Origin: Coleofasciculus sp. LEGE 07092
GTDB lineage: Bacteria; Cyanobacteriota; Cyanobacteriia; Cyanobacteriales; Coleofasciculaceae
Reading direction: 5' to 3'
Length of the DNA stretch: 64,000 nucleotides
Assembly (NCBI RefSeq): GCF_015207375.1
Contig: NZ_JADEWY010000006.1
Coordinates: 1 to 64,000 of the forward strand
Position 1 is the stretch's first letter; each line of letters starts with the position of its first letter. The translations under genes were made by a program, and so were the position numbers. Under the pieces are notes generated by a model. It worked only from the letters and a program-made list of their open reading frames with translations. It was not told the DNA's origin and made no database searches. Shown here piece after piece: positions 7,986-17,500 of this stretch.

Positions 7986-10900
7986 ACAACAACAAAGGCA
8001 ACTGCCAAAGGACGATTTCCCAAGCGATCGCTAACTTAAACAATTTTTCCTTACCCAAAAGTATTCTCCGTTACTGTTTACTAGGCAACGGCTGGTTTCC
8101 TTCTCTTACCCTGGGGCTACTCGTAACCGTGTTGGCACTCATCGGGACTCTACCTGCTGCTCAAGCCGATGAAGGCAACTTAGACGTGGGAGAATCAGAA
8201 AGCGCGGCAACGGATTGGGTAACGGATGTAACGGCTGAATTAGAGGGTTCATCAACGCCAGTCGCTCTGGATACGGCGGCTATCTCATCCGCAACAATTG
8301 AGCAGGAGACGACAGCCGCAACTTCTCCCGACGACTCACTGGCAGCAGAATCTGATAGCGCCCCCGTAGATACCCATTCAGGTACGGCGGAGTTATTGGT
8401 GAATGAAAGAGATACCCCATCCAATCTAGAAGAAATAGACTTGCCCACCCGTGAGCGATTACTAGACAAGCAACAAGAGGAATTTCCCACAGAGGCAGAA
8501 CCAACAACGGATACACTGGCACCCGACGAAGTTCGCATTCTTGCTCCCCAACCCGGAGTGATTGGCGATCGCGCAACCAACCTCATCATCCAGTACAACG
8601 CTGACTCTCAAGTTCAAGTTAACGTTAACCAACAACCCCTCAACCCCGATACGCCCACCACTACCGAGGTAGACGAAACCCAAAATATTATTACCCAGGT
8701 TTGGTACGGCATCGAACTCAAAGAGGGAGACAATACCATTACGGTATCAACGGGTGAAGGTTCTCCTGCCAGCGTTCAGCTTACTGTCAAGCCAACTGCG
8801 GTTGAACTAACCCTCTCCCCAGTCGGCGATCCCCGTGTGCCTGCGGATGGTCGCTCTATTATCACCCTAGAGGGCAGAATTACCAACGAAAACGGCGAAC
8901 AGATTGCAGAAGATGCCGTTGTCACCCTCACGGCAGAGGTGGGAACCTTTGTCGGTGCTGACTACGACGACGACCAACTGGGATTTCAAATACTGGCTAA
9001 AAACGGGCAGTTTAGCGCTCGGTTGCAGTCCGGGTTAGACGCTCGGAAAGTCCGCATCCGGGCGGCAATTGAGACATTAGGTGCCGAATCCGAGGTGGAC
9101 GAAACCATCATCGGACCCTCAACGGGGTTCTCCTCTGAAACCATTGAAGCCTATACCCAAGTCGAATTCGTCACCCACCTGCGCCCGTCCCTCGTCAGTG
9201 GCTTTGTCAATCTGCGCATCGGACCCAGTGGCACGAACTATTGGGGGAGTCGCCGGGATTTTCTCAGCCCAGATAATATCGATGAAGGAACAGAAATCGA
9301 TTTAAGCAGTGCTATTTTTGCAACCGGTCGAATTGGGGAATGGTTATTTACTGGAGCCTTCAACACCGAGCATCCCCTCAACGAAACCTGCGATGGCATC
9401 ACACGGCTATTTCAAGGACCCCAGTTTTGTGAACAACAATATCCGGTTTACGGCGATAGCTCCACCACCGATTACCTAACCCCCTCCACCGATGAAGTGT
9501 ACTTGCGCTTTGAGCGTACCTCCGCCGTTCCTGGAGCCGAACCCGACTACGGGATGTGGGGAGACTACCACACCACCGAACTCAGCCGAGCCTCCCAATT
9601 CTACACGGCAACCGCCAGAGCCTTGCACGGGTTCAAGGGCAACTACAACCTCGGCAACCTGCAAATCACCGCCCTCTATAGCCCCGATGTGGAAGGATTC
9701 CAGCGTGACACGATCGCCCCAGACGGCACCAGTGGTTACTACTTCGTCTCCCGCCGCCTCCTGATTCCTGGCAGTGAAACTCTCTTCGTAGAATCTGAAG
9801 AACTTAATCGCCCCGGCACCGTTGTGGAACGGCAACGCCTCAGTCGCGGTGCCGACTACGAAATAGACTACGACCGGGGCAGCATCCTATTCCGCCGTCC
9901 CATCCGGCAAGTGGAATTTGACCCCTTCGGCAATACCCTCGTCAAGCGGATTGTTGTGACTTACCAATACGAAGCCGATGACGATACGAATATCTACGGC
10001 GGGCGATTGCAATACAACTTTTCCCAGGAATTCGAGCAAGAAAGTTGGGCAGGGGCAACCTATCTGACAGAAGACCAAGGGATACAGGATTTTGAGCTTT
10101 ACGGGGCTGACTTTTTCTTTCCCCTCGGTTCTCAGGGGCGCATCGTCGGGGAATACGCCCACTCCAGCAATGAATCCCCCTTCCTCGGCACTGTCACCGG
10201 TAACGCCTATCGCCTAGAAATCTCCGGCACACTATCTAGCGCCATCAACGCCAATGCCTACTACCGCTCGGTTGAAGAAGGCTTTGCGAACAATGCGACA
10301 ACGAGCTTCACTCCCGGACAAACCCGTTACGGAGCCAACGTCACTGCCCAACTTAGCTCAACTACCAATGTTTTAGCCAGTTACGACCACGAAGACAATT
10401 TCGGCACAGCTCCCCAAGAACTAGACGAATTTGAGGTCTTTGACTTATTTAATCCCGGCAATATCTTTAACCCAGGTGTAGAAGCTGTTCCTGGTAGCCT
10501 CTTTAATAACAGCCTTACCACCATTCGTGCTGGAGTTCAACAAAAAATTGGCAGATCTGATTTAACGGTCGAATACGTTAATCGCTCCCGCGAAGACCAT
10601 GCTAACAACACCTTCGACAGCAACGCCAGTCAATTTGTCTCCCGCCTGAATGTGCCGATTACCAATTCCCTCGCATTTCGGGCGCAAAACGAGTTGAACT
10701 TGAGCGACGATGAAGACCCCCTTTACCCCAGCCGCACGACCTTGGGTTTAGATTGGGATGTCTATCCAGGTGTTACCCTGCGCCTCGCGCACCAGTTCTT
10801 TGATGGCGGACTGCTCGGTGACAACTCGATTACTACCCTCGACACGCTCATGGAGCAGCAATGGGGAGAAAATACCACCCTCACCTCTCGTTATTCAATC

Positions 10901-12097
10901 ATCAGTGGATTGAATGGCATCAGGGGTCAGCAGGCAGTTGGACTAAATCACCGCTGGGTTGTTGCTCCTGGACTGCGTATCAACTTTGGTTACGAACGCA
11001 TCGCTAATGATATTTTCGGTGAAACTGCCGCAAGCGATCGCTTCCCCTACCCCTACGCCGTCGGTCAAAGTTCGTCCGCTTTAGGACTCTTTGAAGGGGA
11101 ATCCTACAGCGTTGCTGCCGAATATACTCCAAGTCCTGATTTCAAAGCATCGGCTCGGTTTGAACACCGCGACAATTCCAGTGGCGACAATACCGTCTTT
11201 TCTGCCGCCGCCGCTGGTAAAATTTCCCCCGCCCTCACCGCCTTATTCCGCTACCAACAAGCGAGTGGCGCGAACCAACTCTTGGAAGGGTTGGGAGATA
11301 CAGCGAGTTTGAAACTAGGAATGGCGTACCGCAATCCCTATGATGATCGCTTTAATGCCCTACTCCGCTACGAGTATCGTAAAAATCCCTCCACCATTCC
11401 AGACTCCCTCCTGTTTGACAGCGGCACAGGCTCCAGAGATCATGTTTTTTCAGCAGAAGGAATCTATGCCCCCAACTGGCGCTGGGAGTATTATGGCAAA
11501 TTTGCCCTCCGTAACAGCACCACCGATTTAGCCGAAGATTTCAGCAACAGCAGCACCATCTATCTGGGGCAGCTACGAGCAACCTATCGCCTAGGATACC
11601 GTGTGGATTTAGCAGTAGAAGGGCGCTGGATTGGACAATCTTCGGTAAATTTCGACGAATGGGGTTGGGCGGTGGAAGGCGGTTACTATGTAACACCCGA
11701 TTTACGGGTGGGCGTTGGCTACAGCTTTGGCAGCGTGGATGACCGCGATTTCAGTGGCTTTCGCTCCGAAGGCGGACCCTACTTAAGCGTAACCTTTAAG
11801 GTGAATGAACTCTTAGATGGCTTTGGACGGCAAAAAGTCGTGCCACCTCAGCAGCAGGAATCTGTTGTGCAACCTGTGGCTGGAACCAATCCGGCGATGA
11901 CAATAATCCCCTTATCCCAATTTCCCTTAATGGTGTCACACGACCGATCTGCCCAACCCTCTTTACTCAGAGAGGAGCTGCGGCAGAGCGAAGGGAACCA
12001 TACCAACAACTTGCACTCATTCGGTGTTCTATCCATTTCCCCTATTTCGGACCAACCAGCGGAACCTCTTCGCGCAACGCGGTATCAGGAGCAGTGA
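7982..12097 (+). CDS. Large outer-membrane beta-barrel protein with an Ig-like N-terminal part
   Basis: A 1371-residue exported protein. A hydrophobic signal (LTLGLLVTVLALIGTLPAAQA) ends near residue 60. Residues 60-170 are a low-complexity Ala/Thr/Asp/Glu linker. Residues about 180-385 look like one or two Ig-like domains, including a Big_1/invasin-like one (VPADGRSIITLEGRITNENG). From about 395 to 1275 the protein alternates short amphipathic strands with aromatic ends (SFGSVDDRDFSGF, YEYRKNPST, YKFALRN-like), as expected for a long outer-membrane barrel. The end of the barrel (GGPYLSVTFKVNELLDGFGR) is followed by an unrelated Gln/Pro-rich tail of about 80 residues. I recognise the type (surface cluster OMP found with DUF11 and OmpA proteins) but no characterised orthologue. 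It is translationally coupled to 7071. Confidence 0.8.
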   Translation: MNNNKGNCQRTISQAIANLNNFSLPKSILRYCLLGNGWFPSLTLGLLVTVLALIGTLPAAQADEGNLDVGESESAATDWVTDVTAELEGSSTPVALDTAAISSATIEQETTAATSPDDSLAAESDSAPVDTHSGTAELLVNERDTPSNLEEIDLPTRERLLDKQQEEFPTEAEPTTDTLAPDEVRILAPQPGVIGDRATNLIIQYNADSQVQVNVNQQPLNPDTPTTTEVDETQNIITQVWYGIELKEGDNTITVSTGEGSPASVQLTVKPTAVELTLSPVGDPRVPADGRSIITLEGRITNENGEQIAEDAVVTLTAEVGTFVGADYDDDQLGFQILAKNGQFSARLQSGLDARKVRIRAAIETLGAESEVDETIIGPSTGFSSETIEAYTQVEFVTHLRPSLVSGFVNLRIGPSGTNYWGSRRDFLSPDNIDEGTEIDLSSAIFATGRIGEWLFTGAFNTEHPLNETCDGITRLFQGPQFCEQQYPVYGDSSTTDYLTPSTDEVYLRFERTSAVPGAEPDYGMWGDYHTTELSRASQFYTATARALHGFKGNYNLGNLQITALYSPDVEGFQRDTIAPDGTSGYYFVSRRLLIPGSETLFVESEELNRPGTVVERQRLSRGADYEIDYDRGSILFRRPIRQVEFDPFGNTLVKRIVVTYQYEADDDTNIYGGRLQYNFSQEFEQESWAGATYLTEDQGIQDFELYGADFFFPLGSQGRIVGEYAHSSNESPFLGTVTGNAYRLEISGTLSSAINANAYYRSVEEGFANNATTSFTPGQTRYGANVTAQLSSTTNVLASYDHEDNFGTAPQELDEFEVFDLFNPGNIFNPGVEAVPGSLFNNSLTTIRAGVQQKIGRSDLTVEYVNRSREDHANNTFDSNASQFVSRLNVPITNSLAFRAQNELNLSDDEDPLYPSRTTLGLDWDVYPGVTLRLAHQFFDGGLLGDNSITTLDTLMEQQWGENTTLTSRYSIISGLNGIRGQQAVGLNHRWVVAPGLRINFGYERIANDIFGETAASDRFPYPYAVGQSSSALGLFEGESYSVAAEYTPSPDFKASARFEHRDNSSGDNTVFSAAAAGKISPALTALFRYQQASGANQLLEGLGDTASLKLGMAYRNPYDDRFNALLRYEYRKNPSTIPDSLLFDSGTGSRDHVFSAEGIYAPNWRWEYYGKFALRNSTTDLAEDFSNSSTIYLGQLRATYRLGYRVDLAVEGRWIGQSSVNFDEWGWAVEGGYYVTPDLRVGVGYSFGSVDDRDFSGFRSEGGPYLSVTFKVNELLDGFGRQKVVPPQQQESVVQPVAGTNPAMTIIPLSQFPLMVSHDRSAQPSLLREELRQSEGNHTNNLHSFGVLSISPISDQPAEPLRATRYQEQ

Positions 12098-12100
12098 GCA

Positions 12101-14398
12101 GTGAGACTTGTAGACTTCGATAAAACTCTAACCCTTCGGCAATGCTCAGGAGACACCCTTCGCCTCCTTCGTCAGTGGCAGGGATATTGTGTAGGACTGG
12201 GTATTTTGAGTCTTTTAACCCTTCCCTATTTAGCCACTGCGCTTCGAGAAGACTTCGGCGTGACCCTTCGACAAGCTCAGGGCGGAGACGCTCAGTCGAA
12301 CGCCTCAGCGACCACCCAGCCGAATAATGTTGTAGTTGTGGTGAATAGTAACCAAGATGGCGAGATTCAGCCCGATCAGGGGTTGACCTTGCGGGAAGCG
12401 ATCGCCATTGTTAACGGTGAGTTGGGTGTCGAGCAGTTAAGCGCTGCCGAAAAAGCCCAGATTACCCCAGGTAATACCACCTCCCGGATTGAGTTCAATT
12501 TACCCCCCGACCAAACCACCATCCGCCTTGAGGAAATACTGCCCCCCTTGGCACGTCCGGGACTCGTTGTGGATGGCACAACTCAACCGGGGTACGACGC
12601 CACCCAATCTCCTACCGCTGAAATTGCGATTCCCACTCCTGTAGTAGCGATCGCGCCAGCACCGGATCGTCAGATTTTACGGGGCTTGACAATTGTCGCC
12701 GATAATGCATCGGTGCGAGGATTGAGTATCTACGGGTTTAAAACGTTGCGAGATGCAACCCTCAGTACACCCCCCGCTGATATTTTCATCGCCCACGCCT
12801 CACCCCCTCCAGATATCAGCGAGCAGTACCCCCCCAATCGAAACTTTCCCTTCTATGAAAGCAACGTTCCCCCCAAGAACGTAACGATTGAGTTCAATTG
12901 GTTGGGCATCACTCCCGATGAGGAAATGCCGGACTCCTTATCCGCCTTCGGAGTATCTGTATTTAACAGTGTGGGAACCACCATCCGACGCAACCGCATC
13001 GCCAACCACGAGGGCAGCGGCATTATTACCTCAGTGCGTGCCAACACCTTATTAGTAACAGAAAACATTATTGTAGGTAACGGGATTGCAGGTATGCCCG
13101 ATGCCATACGCTTAGAGGGAATCATTAATGCGTCGCAGATTACAGGGAATTTGATTTGCGGCAACGATGGCAGTGGGGTGTATTTGTTTAAACCGGAGGG
13201 TGATGTGCAGATTCGGGATAACCAAATCGTCTATAACGGCAGACGCCTGCGTCGGGCTGCGGTTTACCTGATGGGGGACAATCACCAAGTAACGGGCAAC
13301 CAAATTGGTTATCAGACAGGACCTGGGACTGTGGTAGCGGCTTATCCAAACAGTCTGGGTAACATTATCGTCTCCAATAGCTTTGGTGAACTCGACGGTC
13401 TGAGTATTGACCTGAACACCCAGCAGCACGTCGAACCCTTCCACTTTCAACGGGGCGATGGAGTCAATCCCCCCCGCAAGTCCCGTTACCAGCGTTCGAC
13501 TGAGCGTCTCCGCCCTGAGCTTGTCGAAGGGTCACGCCGAAGTCGTCAAACCACGGGTAATGCAGGGATTAATGCCCCAGAATTTGCCTCTAGGGAGTTT
13601 GTGGCATTGGGTTCTCAGGTTGAGGTGTTTGGTCAAGCCGATCCAGATTCAACGGTGGAACTGTATCGGGTTATTGAAAATACTGCCATTCCCTACGGTC
13701 CGTTGAATGTACCTCTTGATACCGTTGCCACGAATGAGGATGGGCGATTTAGTGCTGTGTTTGACACCTTGCAGCCTGGAGATAGGGTGAGTGCGATCGC
13801 CACTCATCCCCAGTATGGGACATCTGAACCGGCACTGAATGCGATGATCACGTCCTTGGACGGTAGCCCCCTACCCGCAGAAAATCCAGTAACACCCGTG
13901 ACACCAACCCCCGTGATTCCCCAATGCACCTCTCAAGCGGAACCCCCAGCACCACCGGAACCCCCGCCCCCGCCGCCAGAACCCTTGACACTGCGAGTAC
14001 CCAGAAATGTCCATTTTGCCCTCGACCGTTCTGATATCAGTCCTGCCAGTGCAGAAGTACTCGACCAAATTGCAGCAGTTCTCCAGCAATATCCTTTCCT
14101 AACTATTGAACTACAAGGTCACACCGACCCCCGCGCCAGTGCAGCGTATAACCAAGCCTTGGCAGAACGTCGGGCGCTATCGGTGCGGAATTACCTGTTG
14201 CGTCAAGGTATTGCACCAGAACGGATGATGATTCGTTCCTTTGGGGAAAGCCAACGCCGCACGATGGGAGATGATCCGGTTGATTATGCACGCGATCGGC
14301 GGGTTGAGATTATTTTCCAGGATCTTAGGGGGTTGGAGATTATTTTTGAGACTCAAGAAACGGACTTGCAAATTGAATCAACAGGTAGTGACGAGTAA
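12101..14398 (+). CDS. Parallel beta-helix protein with C-terminal OmpA peptidoglycan-binding domain
   Basis: A 765-residue exported protein that probably tethers the surface cluster to the cell wall. GTG 12101 starts 3 bp after the barrel stop. A hydrophobic segment (YCVGLGILSLLTLPYLATA, about 29-47) is the signal. Residues about 210-440 resemble a right-handed beta-helix with repeated N-x-(I/V) turns (VTIEFNWLGI, GTTIRRNRIANHEGSGI, LLVTENIIVGN). A Pro-rich linker (about 590-628) leads to an OmpA domain (about 630-745) with the peptidoglycan motif LQGHTDPRASAAYNQALAERRA and DYARDRRVEIIF. An exact 53-bp sequence occurs twice in opposite orientation inside the gene, encoding residues near 51-68 and 464-482. 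Neither copy breaks the frame, and both fall in likely linker regions. Confidence 0.85.
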   Translation: MRLVDFDKTLTLRQCSGDTLRLLRQWQGYCVGLGILSLLTLPYLATALREDFGVTLRQAQGGDAQSNASATTQPNNVVVVVNSNQDGEIQPDQGLTLREAIAIVNGELGVEQLSAAEKAQITPGNTTSRIEFNLPPDQTTIRLEEILPPLARPGLVVDGTTQPGYDATQSPTAEIAIPTPVVAIAPAPDRQILRGLTIVADNASVRGLSIYGFKTLRDATLSTPPADIFIAHASPPPDISEQYPPNRNFPFYESNVPPKNVTIEFNWLGITPDEEMPDSLSAFGVSVFNSVGTTIRRNRIANHEGSGIITSVRANTLLVTENIIVGNGIAGMPDAIRLEGIINASQITGNLICGNDGSGVYLFKPEGDVQIRDNQIVYNGRRLRRAAVYLMGDNHQVTGNQIGYQTGPGTVVAAYPNSLGNIIVSNSFGELDGLSIDLNTQQHVEPFHFQRGDGVNPPRKSRYQRSTERLRPELVEGSRRSRQTTGNAGINAPEFASREFVALGSQVEVFGQADPDSTVELYRVIENTAIPYGPLNVPLDTVATNEDGRFSAVFDTLQPGDRVSAIATHPQYGTSEPALNAMITSLDGSPLPAENPVTPVTPTPVIPQCTSQAEPPAPPEPPPPPPEPLTLRVPRNVHFALDRSDISPASAEVLDQIAAVLQQYPFLTIELQGHTDPRASAAYNQALAERRALSVRNYLLRQGIAPERMMIRSFGESQRRTMGDDPVDYARDRRVEIIFQDLRGLEIIFETQETDLQIESTGSDE
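12251..12303 (+). repeat. 53-bp dispersed repeat, copy 1 (in frame in the OmpA-anchor gene)
   Basis: This stretch is identical, base for base, to the reverse complement of 13492-13544, and the identity stops at both ends. It contains CCTTCGACAAGCTCAGG, a core I know as a widespread dispersed short repeat in bacterial genomes. A degenerate relative may lie just upstream at about 12127-12170. Confidence 0.9.
13492..13544 (-). repeat. 53-bp dispersed repeat, copy 2 (inverted)
   Basis: Exact inverted copy of 12251-12303, 1.2 kb apart within one gene. It is read through in frame between the beta-helix part and the C-terminal domains. The encoded peptide (TERLRPELVEGSRRSRQ) is highly charged, unlike its surroundings. 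Confidence 0.9.
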
Positions 14399-14530
14399 TT
14401 ACCTTACTACGATACTTCAATCATCCCTCCTCTATCGCTCTTTTACCTTTTAGCTAGTGGTAGCTTGCACCAATGTTCTGGCTTGGGATAACGTTCTGCT
14501 TCTTCTCTCTCTACTGTTAATAATTTAGCC

Positions 14531-17500
14531 ATGAAGCCCTATTTTAGACATCTTTTAATGAAGCGAAAAACCACCATTATTGAAAAATACCAAATTTGGT
14601 TAACTGCTTCACGAAATCGCTGGCTTAGATTTATAAGTTTAGCGACAATGGTTGCTTATTTAGTCATAAATTTCGGGTATTCACTGCCTACATTTGCACA
14701 AATTAGTATGCTGCCTTGTGATGGTACACTTTATATTAGTCAAGCAGCAACTGCAACAGATTTTACTCGATTAAGAGTTCTAGATGGTAATACTTTTACG
14801 CTAAGTCCTGGTTCTGGTACAGCAGGTATTCAGTACAATGGTATGGGCTTTAATGTTCAAGATGGGTTTATTTACGGCATTCAGCCAGACCAAAATTCTG
14901 CAAATTTTAAGACAGTTTATAGAATTGGTGAAGATGGGATACCTGTATCATTAGGAATCCCCCAAATTGATAACAGTAACCCTAATTTTGACCAAAACGA
15001 GAAAGACGACTTTAATTCTACGAATGCCAGATTTTTTGCCGGTGATTTTGATGATAATGGAACGTATTTAGTTTACGCTGCCCGATTAGGACGGATATAT
15101 AAGATTGACCTTACATCAAGCCCACCTCAGGTACAAGACTCTGTACAATTGGGCGGTGAATTTACTTTTGATACCACTAATCAACCAAATAATGACTTTG
15201 CGGACTTAGCGTTTAACCCAGTTGATGGCAAGCTCTATGGTGTTAATACAGGTCTTAGAGAATTAGCTTCTATCGATCCAAATACTGGCACTGTTGACTA
15301 TTTAGTTGCTGCACCAACGCCAGGTTCCCAAGAAAATCCTTTTGGTGCAGTGTTCTTTGATGCACGAGGACGATTTTTTGCCTACGAAAACGGAGTGCCA
15401 AATTCACAACAGGGTACTTTGTATCGGATTGATAACCTTAGTAGCCCAATCTTCCAAGAACTTGGTAATGCTGATGGTGTTTCTTTCAATGATGGGTCGG
15501 CTTGTGCCTATGCACCAGTTATTGAAAAAACTGTTTCCCCGGCAACAGTTAACGCTGGCAATATAGTCACTTATACTTACACTGTTTTCAATCAGACTGA
15601 TCTTCAAGTTAATGATGTAACCTTCACTGACAGACTGCCTCCTATACCTAACCCTCTAGACGGGCGCACATTTGTAGAGGGGGGGGTGTCTCCTCCCAAT
15701 CCTCTAGGAGGAACTGTAACAGGTCTAGGTACAGGAACTTTGCAAATTACAGGTATGACTGTCCCAGCTAGAACGCAGACTTCATTCACTGTGCAAGTTC
15801 AGATACCCCTTAACCTAGATGGACTCCCAGGCACATTTCTCAACCAAGGGACGATTAACGGAACAGTAGGTGGGACAACAACTAGCGCTCAGTCCGATGA
15901 ACCAACTACACCTTCATTCCCCGACCCAACACCGTTAACAGTCAATCCCAACCCTGTTAACTTAGTCCCTAGTAAGACAGTGGAACCCATCGATAGCAAT
16001 GGGAATGGTGCAGCCGATCCCGGTGAACAACTTCGCTACACCATCACTATTCAAAATACAGGTACTGGCACATCAACCAATACCATTCTTACCGAAGACA
16101 TTCCAGCCAATACCACCTATGTACCCAGTAGCACTGCATTAAATGGAAATGCTGTTTCTGACGTGGGTGGCGTTATGCCATTTGTGGCTGGTGGTTTAGT
16201 TAACAGTCCTGGTGAACCTGCTGGAACTATCAATCCTGGAGAATCAGCTACTGTTCAATTCCGAGTCACAATTAACAATCCCTTACCACCAGGGGTCACT
16301 GAAATTAACAATATAGCGACAGTGACCAGTGACCAAGTGGAAACCCCCGTATCAACTGATAATCCTGATACACCAGGGAATCCTAATGATCCAAATAGTC
16401 CAGAAGACCCAACTACTGTTCCCATTGGTGGGGGAAGTACACCTGTAGCTCCGACAATTAACAAGTCGGTAAGTTTTCTCAGAGACAATGATAACGGTGG
16501 GAGTCTCACAATCGGTGATGATGTTGAATACAAAGTTATCGTCCGAAACCCTAGCAGTACTCAGGCGATCAATAATGTAGTTGTTAGCGATATTGTTCCC
16601 ATTCAGGTGCGTGTATTGCGGGATGCTTCTAACTTCATTAATATCGATGCACCTGCTAACTCAGGATTTGCTCTTGCCCCAACATTTCCCAATACAAGTT
16701 TCGATGGCACAGGGAATGCAATTCCGTTTACCAATGGTGGAACCCTGCCTCCTGGAGAAGAAGTAACCATAACCTATAACGCTAGGATTTTACCCGGAGC
16801 GGCAAGTCCAATTACTAACCAAGCGTTAGCCAATTATGCAGGGGATGGCGGTAATCCCATTCGCTCAGATGCCAGCGATTCCACTAACCCCACTCAACCC
16901 GGTTCTGGAAACAATCCTGGTAATCCCGATCCAAATGGTAATGTAAACCAACCCAATGATAGTCCCAACGATCCTACTATTGTTAACTTCGCCACACCTG
17001 TCAATCCTGCAGGAACCAAATCGGTTCGTCTCTCTCAAGATACCGATGGCAGTGGCTCGTTAAGTACGGGTGATATTGTTGAGTACACGATCACATATAC
17101 CAACTCTGACCCATCGACAGATATCAACAACTTCCAAGCGACTGACAGTATAGACACTAATGGCTTGAGGTTTGTTAGTGGCAGTTACAGTTTCACGGCT
17201 ACTCCTGGAACAACAGTAGGAGCAAACACTAACTACAATGGCACAACTAACCCTAACCTCAATACACCAGGCATTCTGGCAAGGGGAGGGGGTCAAGTAG
17301 TAATTCAGTATCAGGCGGAAGTCATAGCAGGCCCTGGCGTCCCGATTCGTAACCAAGCCATTGCTAACTTCACAGATAATACAGGCGATCGCTCTGTACC
17401 GACCGATGCCATTCAAAAACCGGGAGATTTACCGCAAACCAATAATGGTGGTGATCCGAATAATCCACGTTTTGATGACCCGACGGTGTTAACTGTCGAG

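Noticed and set aside
9476-9835. 119-codon minus-strand frame inside the barrel gene
   Set aside because: It lies wholly antisense to a well-supported coding frame, and its Gly/Val-rich composition is what mirrored GC-rich codons give.
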